NCBI GenBank assembly: GCA_022791575.1
Contig: JAAVZI010000037.1
Coordinates: 1 to 64,000, forward strand
Reading direction: 5' to 3'
Source of the DNA: Lachnospiraceae bacterium
GTDB taxonomy: Bacteria > Bacillota > Clostridia > Lachnospirales > Lachnospiraceae
DNA length: 64,000 nt
This document shows, piece by piece, positions 18,431-26,038 of the stretch. Positions within the stretch are counted from its first letter, which is position 1. Every line of letters begins with the position of its first letter. The notes beneath the pieces are model-generated. The model ran no database searches and was not told the DNA's origin. It worked only from the letters and a program-made list of their open reading frames with translations. Both the position numbers and the translations under genes were made by a program.

Positions 18431-18515
18431 TTTAAGAGAGAATATAGAAGATGATTGATATGTTATAATTGTTGTGTTGTCCAACCTACACCCGGCAACG
18501 GGAGGAGGTGCTTGC

Positions 18516-18580
18516 ATGGAGTTATTCTTCACAGTTATTGTGACTGTCGCAGCAGGTGTGGTTTGCCACCTCTGTAGTGG
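18516..18580 (+). pseudogene. truncated small membrane peptide
   Basis: GGGAGGAGG precedes ATG 18516, and TATAAT is at 18464-18469. The frame gives one hydrophobic helix (MELFFTVIVTVAAGVVCHL) like the short single-helix proteins common near Clostridia mobile elements. After about residue 20 the frame runs out of phase into VirB4-like sequence, so the end is lost by a deletion. Confidence 0.4.
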
Positions 18581-18583
18581 TCA

Positions 18584-18889
18584 ATGCGTAAGTATGGGGC
18601 GTACTGTACGGGCATCACGCAGAACGTGGACGACCTGTTACAGAGCCATACGGCGAGGACGATGCTTGCCAACAGCGAATTTATTATCATGCTGAATCAG
18701 GCATCCACAGACCGTATCGAGCTTGCTAAGCTCCTTAACATCTCCGATTTGCAGATGAGCTTTATCACGAATGTCGGTGCAGGGCAGGGGCTTTTGAAAG
18801 TGGGCAGCTCCCTTGTGCCGTTCGTTAATAAGTTCCCACGCAATACGGAATTGTATAAGCTGATGACGACCAAGTTTGAGGAGGTCTAA
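18584..18889 (+). pseudogene. C-terminal fragment of VirB4-like conjugation ATPase
   Basis: The 101-residue reading RKYGAYCTGITQNVDDLL, QSHTARTMLANSEFI, MLNQASTDRIELAKLL and KVGSSLVPFVNKFP matches the tail of the VirB4-like ATPase (CD1110 family) of Tn1549/CTn-type elements. The Walker motifs and some 650 upstream residues are missing. The left junction is near 18575-18586. It marks the residue of an integrative conjugative element. Confidence 0.7.
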
Positions 18890-18905
18890 GAGAGGGGAGT
18901 TTTTT

Positions 18906-19142
18906 ATGTCAGAGATAAGATTCCGCAATGCGGCTCACCGTGATTTCTTTCTGGAAAACATGATGAAATGCAAGGTCAACGACTGTTACCACAGGGCATT
19001 TTTCTATGTGATGGGGATTGCGGAGGAAACAAGGAAAAATATCAATTCCATGTTTGATTTTAAGACAGACTGCATTGAGCCAGAGGGGATGCACGCAGGG
19101 TGTGTTTGCACGTCAGCGTGGAGTACCTATTTCGCGTTGTAA
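18906..19142 (+). CDS. truncated DUF6075-like ICE protein
   Basis: ATG 18906 follows AGAGGGGAG. MSEIRFRNAAHRDFFLENM and DCYHRAFFYVMGIAEETR fit a family carried by Clostridia conjugative elements just after virB4. After PEGMHAG the reading becomes unrelated and stops at TAA 19140, so the C-terminus has been replaced at a deletion junction near 19095. In 19143-19250 another hydrophobic frame fragment is visible. Function unknown. Confidence 0.5.
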   Translation: MSEIRFRNAAHRDFFLENMMKCKVNDCYHRAFFYVMGIAEETRKNINSMFDFKTDCIEPEGMHAGCVCTSAWSTYFAL

Positions 19143-19256
19143 TGCTTGCCGCCCCTTTTATAATCTGGTCTGCACCAGTTTTCTCAGCCTCGTGGTTTTT
19201 GCCGTCTCCACGCTTTTACGTTGCACAAGTTTTTATAGTATTTCTAACAAAAATAT

Positions 19257-19264
19257 GGTATACT
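19257..19264 (+). promoter_or_regulatory. extended -10 promoter of the toxin-antitoxin pair
   Basis: TGGTATACT (19257-19264 plus one base) is an extended -10 element about 34 bases before the antitoxin ATG. Confidence 0.4.
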
Positions 19265-19297
19265 ATAGATAGTTTAAAATTGATTGGAGGAATTTTT

Positions 19298-19468
19298 ATG
19301 ACGGCAGAAGCAGCATGGGATTATGCTATCGGCATGATTAAAGTGGATGGGCTTGAGCCAACCGAGGATTTTAAGAAATATATTGAGTTAGAAAAAAACG
19401 GTCAGGCCACCACAGAAGATCTGAAAAAATACCTGGACAAGAAATATAAGGCAAAAGAAGATGCTTGA
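19298..19468 (+). CDS. VbhA-like antitoxin
   Basis: A 56 aa protein just upstream of, and overlapping by 8 bases, a Fic gene. ATG 19298 follows GGAGGAA. It fits the VbhA-type fold pattern: an N-terminal helix ending IKVDGLEPT, then a helix and ATTEDLKKYLDKKY. In such class I systems an (S/T)xxxE(G/N) motif in the first helix blocks ATP binding in the toxin. Here the corresponding end reads VDG, with Asp in place of Glu and no Ser/Thr four residues before, so the inhibitory motif looks degenerate. Confidence 0.65.
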   Translation: MTAEAAWDYAIGMIKVDGLEPTEDFKKYIELEKNGQATTEDLKKYLDKKYKAKEDA

Positions 19469-20096
19469 TCCATATGTATATCCCGGAACGGATATTCTAA
19501 AGAACATCCTGGGTCTTCAAGACAGGAAAATGCTGGATGATGCGGAAGCGGACTATGTCTCCCTTCGTCTTAGGGAGCTTGCCGAGAACCCATTGGAAGG
19601 TGGCTATGATTTTGCCCATATAGCCCGAATGCATCAGTATATATTCCAGGATATCTATGAATGGGCCGGGGAGATTCGCACTATCAACATAGAAAAAGAA
19701 GAGCCGGCGCTAGGCGGTTTATCTATAGAGTATTCAGACAAAGCAACAATCAAAGATGATTTATCCGAGGCTCTGAAAAAAATGACTTCGCGCCCATGGG
19801 CCAGCTTCTCTTTAGACGATAAAGCAAAATATTTCTCGAAAGATTTAGCAGCCGTCTGGAAAGTGCATGGCTTCCGTGAGGGCAACACCAGGCTGGCTGT
19901 CACTTTTTGTTGTCAGTTTATGGAGGCACAGGAGATTCCTGTCAACCGGACCATTTTTGAGAAGCACAGCACATATGTCCGAACCGCATTGGTAGCCTAC
20001 TCGGCAGTGTTTCATGATTTAGGTGATTTGTCCAAGAAAGAGTATCTAGAGAGGATAATTAGAGACTCGCTGAAAGACGCTATAGCATCTAGTTAA
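19461..20096 (+). CDS. Fic/DOC family toxin (probable AMP-transferase)
   Basis: A 211 aa Fic-domain protein. The active loop is HGFREGNTR at residues 136-144, matching HxFx(D/E)GNxR, with the catalytic His. The usual final Arg of HPFREGNGRxxR is missing (LAV after R144). Upstream features ADYVSLRLREL and HQYIFQDIYEWAGEIRT match the Fic fold and the beta-hairpin (flap) region. It probably adenylylates a target such as a type II topoisomerase, as in VbhT. It overlaps the antitoxin, shares its AT-rich base use, and lies in the ICE scar. Confidence 0.8.
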   Translation: MLDPYVYPGTDILKNILGLQDRKMLDDAEADYVSLRLRELAENPLEGGYDFAHIARMHQYIFQDIYEWAGEIRTINIEKEEPALGGLSIEYSDKATIKDDLSEALKKMTSRPWASFSLDDKAKYFSKDLAAVWKVHGFREGNTRLAVTFCCQFMEAQEIPVNRTIFEKHSTYVRTALVAYSAVFHDLGDLSKKEYLERIIRDSLKDAIASS

Positions 20097-20244
20097 AAGG
20101 GTAAAAAGCACCGCAGCAGCTTGAGTCCGTCCTCAGCTTTTGCGGCGCTAAAATAAATGTGCTGGCTGTTCATCAGCAAATGGCTTGACAGGTGCGATAA
20201 AGCCAACAACTAGCTTAGTGGATGCTTTGCCACTATAAAAAGAA

Positions 20245-20293
20245 AAGAAGAATCCCTCGACTGTATGCCATTACGGTCGGGGGATTCTTCTTT
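20245..20293. terminator. strong terminator after the Fic gene
   Basis: AAGAAGAATCCCTCGAC (20247-20261 region) pairs with TCGGGGGATTCTTCTT (20278-20292), with a short T stretch. The A/T-rich flanks on both sides allow termination on either strand. Confidence 0.7.
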
Positions 20294-20459
20294 ATCTACA
20301 TGGAATTCTCCACATTTCTTTGCCTATTGGCATTATAGCATATGCAAATTTTAATTACAAGATACATTTTTTGTAAAACAAACCATTTCTTTTTTTGCAG
20401 AACAAAAATATTATCCTTATCTGGTATCAATCAAGAATAAAAAATATAAAAAATTTAGA

Positions 20460-20488
20460 TAGACAAACACCGCAATTTATTAGATAAT
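20460..20488 (+). promoter_or_regulatory. promoter of the amino-acid transporter operon
   Basis: TAGACA at 20460-20465, 17-base spacer, GATAAT at 20483-20488, 42 bases before the ATG. Confidence 0.5.
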
Positions 20489-20530
20489 AGTAATTAACAA
20501 AAATACAATCCCAAAAAGAAGGAGAAACGT

Positions 20531-22024
20531 ATGAAAAAAACAAACCTGTTACTATTATGCACGCTGCTGCTGTTCCTCTTGGCAGGCTGCGGCAGGGAAG
20601 AAGCCGCCATCCAGTCTCTTGACGACCTGGCCGGCAAACGCATCGGCGTCCAGATTACCACCACCGGTGACATTTACGTCAAAGACGAGTACGAAGGCGA
20701 CGAAGCCGGCACCGTAATCGAACGCTACAACAAAGGAAATGACGCCATTTCCTCCCTGAAAAATGGCAAAATCGACTGCGTCGTAATCGACGAGGAACCA
20801 GCCAAGCAGTTCGTAAAGCGCAACCAGGATTTATCCATTCTGGAAGAAGAATTCGTTACCGAAGAATACGCCATCTGCATTGCCAAGGAAAATACTCAGC
20901 TCAAAGAAGAGATCAACCAGGCGCTGGCCGAGCTGAAAGAAGACGGCACCCTGCAGAACATTATCGAAGGCTACATCAACGAAGAAGGGGACGACGCCTA
21001 CCGCTACGAGAGCCCCAAAGGCCAGACCTACGAAAACGGCAAACTCATTATGTCAACCAATGCTGCATTTCCCCCTTACGAATTCTACGAAAATAACCAG
21101 ATCACGGGCCTTGACGTCGACATGGCAACGGCTCTGGCAGACAAGCTGCACCGCAAATTAGAGGTGATCGATACCAAATTTGAATCCATCATTTCCGATG
21201 TCCAGACCGGCAAGGCCGATATCGGCGCAGCAGGCATGACCGTTACCGAGGACCGCCTGAAAAATATTGATTTTACAGAATCCTACACGACTTCAAAGCA
21301 GGTGATCATTGTCAGAAATGGAGGCAGCGGCGCCACCTTATCGCTAAAAGACAGCTTTTACCAGAATTTTATTGAGGACAACCGTTATCAATACATACTC
21401 AAAGGTCTGGGAAATACCCTGCTGATCGCCCTTTTAGCCGTACTCCTGGGCGTAATCATCGGATTTGTCGTATCCATTATCCGCACAACCCATGACAAAA
21501 CCGGCAGCCTGAAAGTGCTCAATTTAATCTGCCGCGTCTACCTGACGATTATCCGCGGCACTCCGACCATGGTTCAGCTGTTGATTATCTACTATATCAT
21601 CTTTTCCTCCGTCGACGTCAGCAAAGTGCTGGTTGCCGTCCTCGCATTCGGCATCAATTCCGGCGCCTATGTGGCAGAGATCCTGCGCGGCGGCATTATG
21701 TCCCTCTCAGTCGGCCAGTTCGAGGGCGCAAGAAGCTTAGGGCTTACCCATGTCCAGACCATGCGCTATATTGTGCTGCCCCAGGTGCTGAAAAACACCC
21801 TGCCCGCCCTGGCCAACGAATTTATTGTGCTGATCAAGGAAACTTCCATCAGCGGTTACATCGGCCTGCAGGATCTGACCATGGCCGGCGATATCATCCG
21901 CGGCACCACCTATCAGGCATTCTTCCCGCTGATTGCGGTTGCCTGCATTTACCTTGTAATCGTCATGCTGCTGAGCATGGGAGTCCACAGACTGGAAAGG
22001 AGCCTGAAGAAAAATGAGCGGTAA
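20531..22024 (+). CDS. amino-acid ABC transporter, substrate-binding/permease fusion with swapped lobes
   Basis: A 497 aa lipoprotein-permease fusion for polar amino-acid uptake. The signal ends in a lipobox (LLAGC, C20). Residues 28-150 look like the second lobe of a family 3 binding protein ([37 protein letters not shown]). Residues 170-263 look like the first lobe ([28 protein letters not shown]). A HisM/GlnP-type permease follows from about 290, with the EAA-loop region [21 protein letters not shown]. The lobe order is the reverse of the normal one, suggesting a circular permutation. It overlaps the ATPase gene by 11 bases. Substrate (glutamine, arginine or similar) is not decided. Confidence 0.82.
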   Translation: MKKTNLLLLCTLLLFLLAGCGREEAAIQSLDDLAGKRIGVQITTTGDIYVKDEYEGDEAGTVIERYNKGNDAISSLKNGKIDCVVIDEEPAKQFVKRNQDLSILEEEFVTEEYAICIAKENTQLKEEINQALAELKEDGTLQNIIEGYINEEGDDAYRYESPKGQTYENGKLIMSTNAAFPPYEFYENNQITGLDVDMATALADKLHRKLEVIDTKFESIISDVQTGKADIGAAGMTVTEDRLKNIDFTESYTTSKQVIIVRNGGSGATLSLKDSFYQNFIEDNRYQYILKGLGNTLLIALLAVLLGVIIGFVVSIIRTTHDKTGSLKVLNLICRVYLTIIRGTPTMVQLLIIYYIIFSSVDVSKVLVAVLAFGINSGAYVAEILRGGIMSLSVGQFEGARSLGLTHVQTMRYIVLPQVLKNTLPALANEFIVLIKETSISGYIGLQDLTMAGDIIRGTTYQAFFPLIAVACIYLVIVMLLSMGVHRLERSLKKNER

Positions 22025-22754
22025 TTGTATTATAAAAGTAGAAAATATGACCAAAAAATTCGGCAAAAATGTCGTTCTCGAACACGTCAGCACCCAGATC
22101 AACCGTGGTGATATCATTGCCATTATCGGCCCCTCCGGCTGCGGCAAATCCACCTTTATCCGCACGCTGAATTTATTAGAAGTACCCGACGAGGGCGCCA
22201 TCTACCTCGACGACGTCAACCTTTGCAGCAAAGATGTCGACGTCAATAAAATGCGCCAGCGGGTCGGCATGGTCTTCCAGCAGTTCAACCTGTTCCCCAA
22301 CCTGACGATCCGGGAAAATGTTACGCTGGCGCCCATCAAAACCGGCCTGATGACCAAGGAGGAGGCCAATGCCAAGGCTGACCAGCTCCTAGACCGCGTC
22401 GGGCTGAAAGACAAAGCCGATGCCTACCCCGACACCCTCTCCGGCGGCCAGAAGCAGCGGATTGCGATTATCCGCTCTCTTGCCATGAACCCCGAAATCA
22501 TGCTCTTTGACGAACCTACCTCCGCCTTAGACCCAGAAATGGTCGGCGAAGTGCTGAGTCTCATGCGTGACCTTGCCCGGGACGGTATGACTATGGTAGT
22601 CGTCACGCACGAGATGGGATTTGCCAAGGAAGCGGCTAACCGAGTGATGTTCTTCGACGAAAAAGGCATTAAAGAAGAAGGAACGCCCCAGGAAATCTTC
22701 AATTCCCCCAAAAGTCCCCGGCTGCAGAGCTTCTTATCCAGAGTAAATGCCTGA
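22014..22754 (+). CDS. polar amino-acid ABC transporter ATPase
   Basis: A 246 aa GlnQ/HisP-type ATPase that powers the preceding permease. Walker A is GPSGCGKST, the Q-loop [11 protein letters not shown], the signature LSGGQKQR, Walker [16 protein letters not shown], and the switch [10 protein letters not shown]. Its ATG lies inside the end of the permease gene, so the two are translationally coupled. Length is standard. Confidence 0.92.
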   Translation: MSGNCIIKVENMTKKFGKNVVLEHVSTQINRGDIIAIIGPSGCGKSTFIRTLNLLEVPDEGAIYLDDVNLCSKDVDVNKMRQRVGMVFQQFNLFPNLTIRENVTLAPIKTGLMTKEEANAKADQLLDRVGLKDKADAYPDTLSGGQKQRIAIIRSLAMNPEIMLFDEPTSALDPEMVGEVLSLMRDLARDGMTMVVVTHEMGFAKEAANRVMFFDEKGIKEEGTPQEIFNSPKSPRLQSFLSRVNA

Positions 22755-22777
22755 TTCAGCCAGTCATAAAAAATGAT

Positions 22778-22806
22778 CGACTTTTGCCTATAGGTGTGTT
22801 ATAATA
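22778..22806 (+). promoter_or_regulatory. promoter of the GTPase-nuclease fusion gene
   Basis: TCGACT at 22778-22783, 17-base spacer, TATAAT at 22801-22806. The leader is about 118 bases and contains a possible CCCC...GGGG-closed hairpin just before the ribosome site (about 22877-22922), so some leader control is possible. Confidence 0.55.
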
Positions 22807-22930
22807 TGCCCAGCGGATACCTGTGTAACTTGATAACCAAAATAAACAATGAGTGTGTTACGAAATTGAATGAATCCCCGAAGCAGGTATTCGGCTTTCT
22901 ACACAGCTTTAGCAGAAAGGGGTATTTCCA

Positions 22931-25564
22931 ATGGCAGATCTGCCTGAACATAAATCCGGCGTTCCACAGCCAAAATATCTCTGCCTGGGCCTGCTTGCCC
23001 ATGTGGACGCAGGCAAAACCACACTTTCCGAAGCCATGCTCTACACAGGCGGCGCTATCCGCAGGCTGGGAAGAGTGGACCACAGGGACGCTTTTTTAGA
23101 CACCTACTCCCTAGAACGGGAGCGGGGCATTACTATATTTTCCAAACAGGCGCTTCTCTCCTTCGACCAGGCTGAGTTTATGCTTATGGACACGCCCGGA
23201 CACGTAGATTTCTCCGCTGAAATGGAGCGGACACTCCAGGTACTTGACTACGCCATTCTGGTAATCAGCGGAACCGACGGCGTACAGGGCCATACCGCAA
23301 CTCTCTGGAATTTATTGGAACAATATCAGATTCCCACCTTTCTTTTTATTAATAAAATGGACCTGCCCGGCAGAAGCCGGGAACAGCTGTTGGAGGAGCT
23401 GCGCCAGAACTTAAGCAGCGCCTGCATTGATTTTGGCAACGAATCCGGCGAAGCGTATGAAGCCTGGCAGGAAGAGCTGGCGGTCTGCGATGAAGCCGTA
23501 CTGGAACACTATCTGGAATGCGGCGCCGTGCCCACAGAATCCATCATAGAACTGATTGCCGCCAGAAAAGTATTTCCCTGCTTCTTTGGCTCCGCCCTTA
23601 AATTAGACGGCGTACAGGCCCTGCTGCAGGGTCTGCAGCAATATACCGGAATTCCGTTATACCCGGAAGAATTCGGTGCCCGCGTGTATAAAATTGCCCG
23701 TGACCCGCAGGGAAACCGCCTGACCTATATGAAAATTACCGGCGGCAGCCTGAAGGTCCGCACGCCGCTCGGCGAAAAACAGGAAAAAATCAGCCAGCTG
23801 CGCATTTACTCCGGTGAAAAATTTACCACAACCGACGAAGTGCCGGCCGGTCGTGTCTGCGCCGTCACTGGTTTAAGCCAGACCATGCCCGGAGAGGGAT
23901 TGGGAAGCGAGCGTTCCCTAACCGCGCCCGTGCTGGAGCCGGTGCTGAATTACAGGCTGGAACTACCCGAAGGGCAGGATGTACACACCATGTTAGGCAA
24001 GCTGCGCCAGCTAGAAGAAGAGGACCCGCAGCTTCATATTTTATGGAATGAGACGCTGCAGGAGATTCAGCTGCAGCTGATGGGCGAAGTACAGTTAGAA
24101 ATTCTGCGCACCCTGATACAGGAGCGTTTTGACGTTCCGGTCGAGTTCGGCACCGGAACGATTGTATACAAGGAAACCATTACAGAGCCCGTCGAGGGCG
24201 TAGGCCACTATGAGCCGCTGCGCCACTACGCCGAGGCCCATCTGCTGTTAGAACCCCTGCCCGCCGGCAGCGGCCTGATATTCCGCAGCAAATGCAGCGA
24301 GGACGATTTAGACCGCAACTGGCAGCGGCTGATTCTAACCCATTTAGAAGAAAAAGAACACATCGGTGTGCTGGCCGGCGCGCCGATTACAGATATGCGC
24401 ATTACTTTGATTGCCGGGCGCGCCCACCAGAAGCATACGGAAGGCGGCGATTTCCGGCAGGCGACATACCGCGCCGTACGCCAGGGGCTGATGCAGGCGT
24501 CCAGCGTCCTGCTCGAACCCTGGTACTCGTTCCGGCTGGAGATTCCCACCGAACAGGTCGGACGAGCCATGACCGATATCCAGAAAATGTCGGGCAGCTT
24601 TGACGAGCCTCAGACCGGCGCCGAGCTGACCATTATTACCGGTCGTGCGCCGGTAGCGGCCATGCAGCATTACCACCGGGAAGTGACGGTATACACCCGT
24701 GGCCGCGGCCGCCTATTCTGCCAGGTCAAGGGCTATGAAAAATGCCACAACGAGGCGGAGGTTCTGGCCTCCATTGCCTATGACAGCGAGCACGACTTAG
24801 AGAATACGGCCGATTCTGTTTTCTGTTCCCACGGCGCCGGATTTGTGGTAAAATGGGATCAGGTCTATGAGCACATGCATTTAGAACGCGCCTGGCAGCC
24901 GCAAAAAGAGCTTCCGCCGGACCGTCCGGCGCTCAAGAAACAGACTGCCGGTACGTATGCAGGTACTTGGGAGGAAGACCGCGAATTAGAGGAGATCTTT
25001 ACCCGCACATTCGGCCCCATCCGGCGGCGGCTCGCCGTCCCGTCCGGCAAACAGACAATCCGCAGCCCGCGTCCGCAGCAGGAGCTCCCGGAGCGTTACC
25101 GCAGAAAACAGGCAGTTAGTGAGAACTATTTGCTGGTAGACGGGTATAACATTATATTCGCCTGGCCCGACCTGCACGAACTAGCCCGCGCCAATCTGGA
25201 CGCGGCCCGCTATAAGCTGCTGGATGTGCTGAGCGATTACCAGGGCTATAACGGCCGGCATCTGATCTGCGTCTTCGATGCCTATAAGGTCAAAGGCAAC
25301 CCCGGCAGTACCGAGAAATATCATAATATTGATGTTGTCTATACGAAAGAAGCAGAGACGGCCGATATGTATATTGAGAAGGTAACCTTGGAGATTAGTA
25401 AAAACCATACGGTGACCGTCGCCACCTCCGACCGCCTAGAGCAGCTGATTATCACCGGGCATGGGGCGGTGCGCATTTCGGCAGAGCGGCTGCGTGAGGA
25501 GATCGACGGGGTTCGGGCGCGGATGAGGGCGGAGTTTGGAATTGAGATAGCAAAAAAAGGATGA
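22931..25564 (+). CDS. EF-G/TetM-like translational GTPase fused to a YacP/Rae1-type NYN domain
   Basis: An 877 aa cytoplasmic protein. Residues about 13-240 are a translation-factor GTPase: G1 AHVDAGKTT, G2 RGIT, G3 DTPGH, G4 NKMD, G5 near FFGSALKL. EF-G-like domains II-V follow to about residue 650, most like ribosomal protection proteins (TetM/TetO/TetW). A linker leads to residues 733-877, a NYN/PIN-like domain of the YacP type: DGYNII, VFDAYKVKG, KEAETADMYIEK and ATSDRLEQ carry the acidic metal-binding residues. In B. subtilis, YacP is Rae1, a nuclease that cuts mRNA in the ribosomal A site. The fusion therefore suggests a ribosome-bound factor that can displace ligands and cut mRNA. A tetracycline-protection role is not shown, and no resistance element surrounds it. 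ATG 22931 follows AAAGGGG. Confidence 0.88.
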   Translation: MADLPEHKSGVPQPKYLCLGLLAHVDAGKTTLSEAMLYTGGAIRRLGRVDHRDAFLDTYSLERERGITIFSKQALLSFDQAEFMLMDTPGHVDFSAEMERTLQVLDYAILVISGTDGVQGHTATLWNLLEQYQIPTFLFINKMDLPGRSREQLLEELRQNLSSACIDFGNESGEAYEAWQEELAVCDEAVLEHYLECGAVPTESIIELIAARKVFPCFFGSALKLDGVQALLQGLQQYTGIPLYPEEFGARVYKIARDPQGNRLTYMKITGGSLKVRTPLGEKQEKISQLRIYSGEKFTTTDEVPAGRVCAVTGLSQTMPGEGLGSERSLTAPVLEPVLNYRLELPEGQDVHTMLGKLRQLEEEDPQLHILWNETLQEIQLQLMGEVQLEILRTLIQERFDVPVEFGTGTIVYKETITEPVEGVGHYEPLRHYAEAHLLLEPLPAGSGLIFRSKCSEDDLDRNWQRLILTHLEEKEHIGVLAGAPITDMRITLIAGRAHQKHTEGGDFRQATYRAVRQGLMQASSVLLEPWYSFRLEIPTEQVGRAMTDIQKMSGSFDEPQTGAELTIITGRAPVAAMQHYHREVTVYTRGRGRLFCQVKGYEKCHNEAEVLASIAYDSEHDLENTADSVFCSHGAGFVVKWDQVYEHMHLERAWQPQKELPPDRPALKKQTAGTYAGTWEEDRELEEIFTRTFGPIRRRLAVPSGKQTIRSPRPQQELPERYRRKQAVSENYLLVDGYNIIFAWPDLHELARANLDAARYKLLDVLSDYQGYNGRHLICVFDAYKVKGNPGSTEKYHNIDVVYTKEAETADMYIEKVTLEISKNHTVTVATSDRLEQLIITGHGAVRISAERLREEIDGVRARMRAEFGIEIAKKG

Positions 25565-25568
25565 TTTT

Positions 25569-25964
25569 ATGACGAAACAACGAAGGGTTATATTGGAAAC
25601 AATCAAGGAAAATGATAAACATATGACACCAGAAGAAATCTATACAAAGACACGTGAAAAATTTCCGGCGATTGCCATGGCAACCGTATACAATAATTTG
25701 AATAGTCTTGTGCGACAAGGAATAATTCGTCGGATTCAAGTTCCTGGATCTCCAGATCATTATGATCGAAATACAGAAAAGCATGAACATTTAATTTGTG
25801 AGAAATGCGGCCATATGGCTGATGCAGATCCAGGAGATTTTATCAGTGGTATTGAACAGAATCTGGGAATTCCAATTACTCGTTATAATTTGACGCTCTA
25901 TTATATCTGTCCCAATTGTAGAACTACTTCGTTTACCGATTCAGAATGTTATCCTAAACAATAA
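25569..25964 (+). CDS. Fur family regulator, PerR-like
   Basis: A 131 aa winged-helix metalloregulator. N-terminal DNA-binding part: RRVILETIKEN, MTPEEIYTKTREKFP and ATVYNNLNSLVRQG. The metal-binding part has HYDRN, HEHLICEKCGH, then CPNC; the two CxxC pairs form the structural zinc site. The short length and HYDRN/HEHL pattern fit PerR better than Fur or Zur, but only metal-site work would decide. ATG 25569 is four bases after the fusion gene stop, so read-through transcription is likely. Base use changes abruptly here from GC-rich to AT-rich. The flavodiiron gene at 28566 is a natural target for PerR. Confidence 0.85.
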   Translation: MTKQRRVILETIKENDKHMTPEEIYTKTREKFPAIAMATVYNNLNSLVRQGIIRRIQVPGSPDHYDRNTEKHEHLICEKCGHMADADPGDFISGIEQNLGIPITRYNLTLYYICPNCRTTSFTDSECYPKQ

Positions 25965-25996
25965 AAATACAGTGAAATATGATAAAATAAGAAAAG

Positions 25997-26027
25997 AAAG
26001 GGACTGTCAGATAGAACAGTCCCTTTT
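25997..26027. terminator. bidirectional terminator
   Basis: AAAGGGACTGT (25997-26007) pairs with ACAGTCCCTTTT (26016-26027). It lies between the converging perR-like and zinc-ribbon genes and can serve both. Confidence 0.8.
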
Positions 26028-26038
26028 GGTATATTCAG

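Noticed and set aside
22807..22930. A tet(M)-like leader peptide for attenuation before the GTPase fusion gene
   Set aside because: ATG 22807 lies right at the -10 element, has no ribosome site, and its frame runs on into the gene. No classical attenuator pair was found.
22931..25564. Calling the fusion protein a tetracycline resistance determinant
   Set aside because: The GTPase part resembles ribosomal protection proteins, but the nuclease domain, chromosomal context and lack of mobile-element features make a resistance name unsafe.
25565..25568. Replication origin at the strand-bias switch
   Set aside because: The change is sharp, but there is no dnaA, no DnaA-box cluster and almost no intergenic space at this point, so it is not called an origin.
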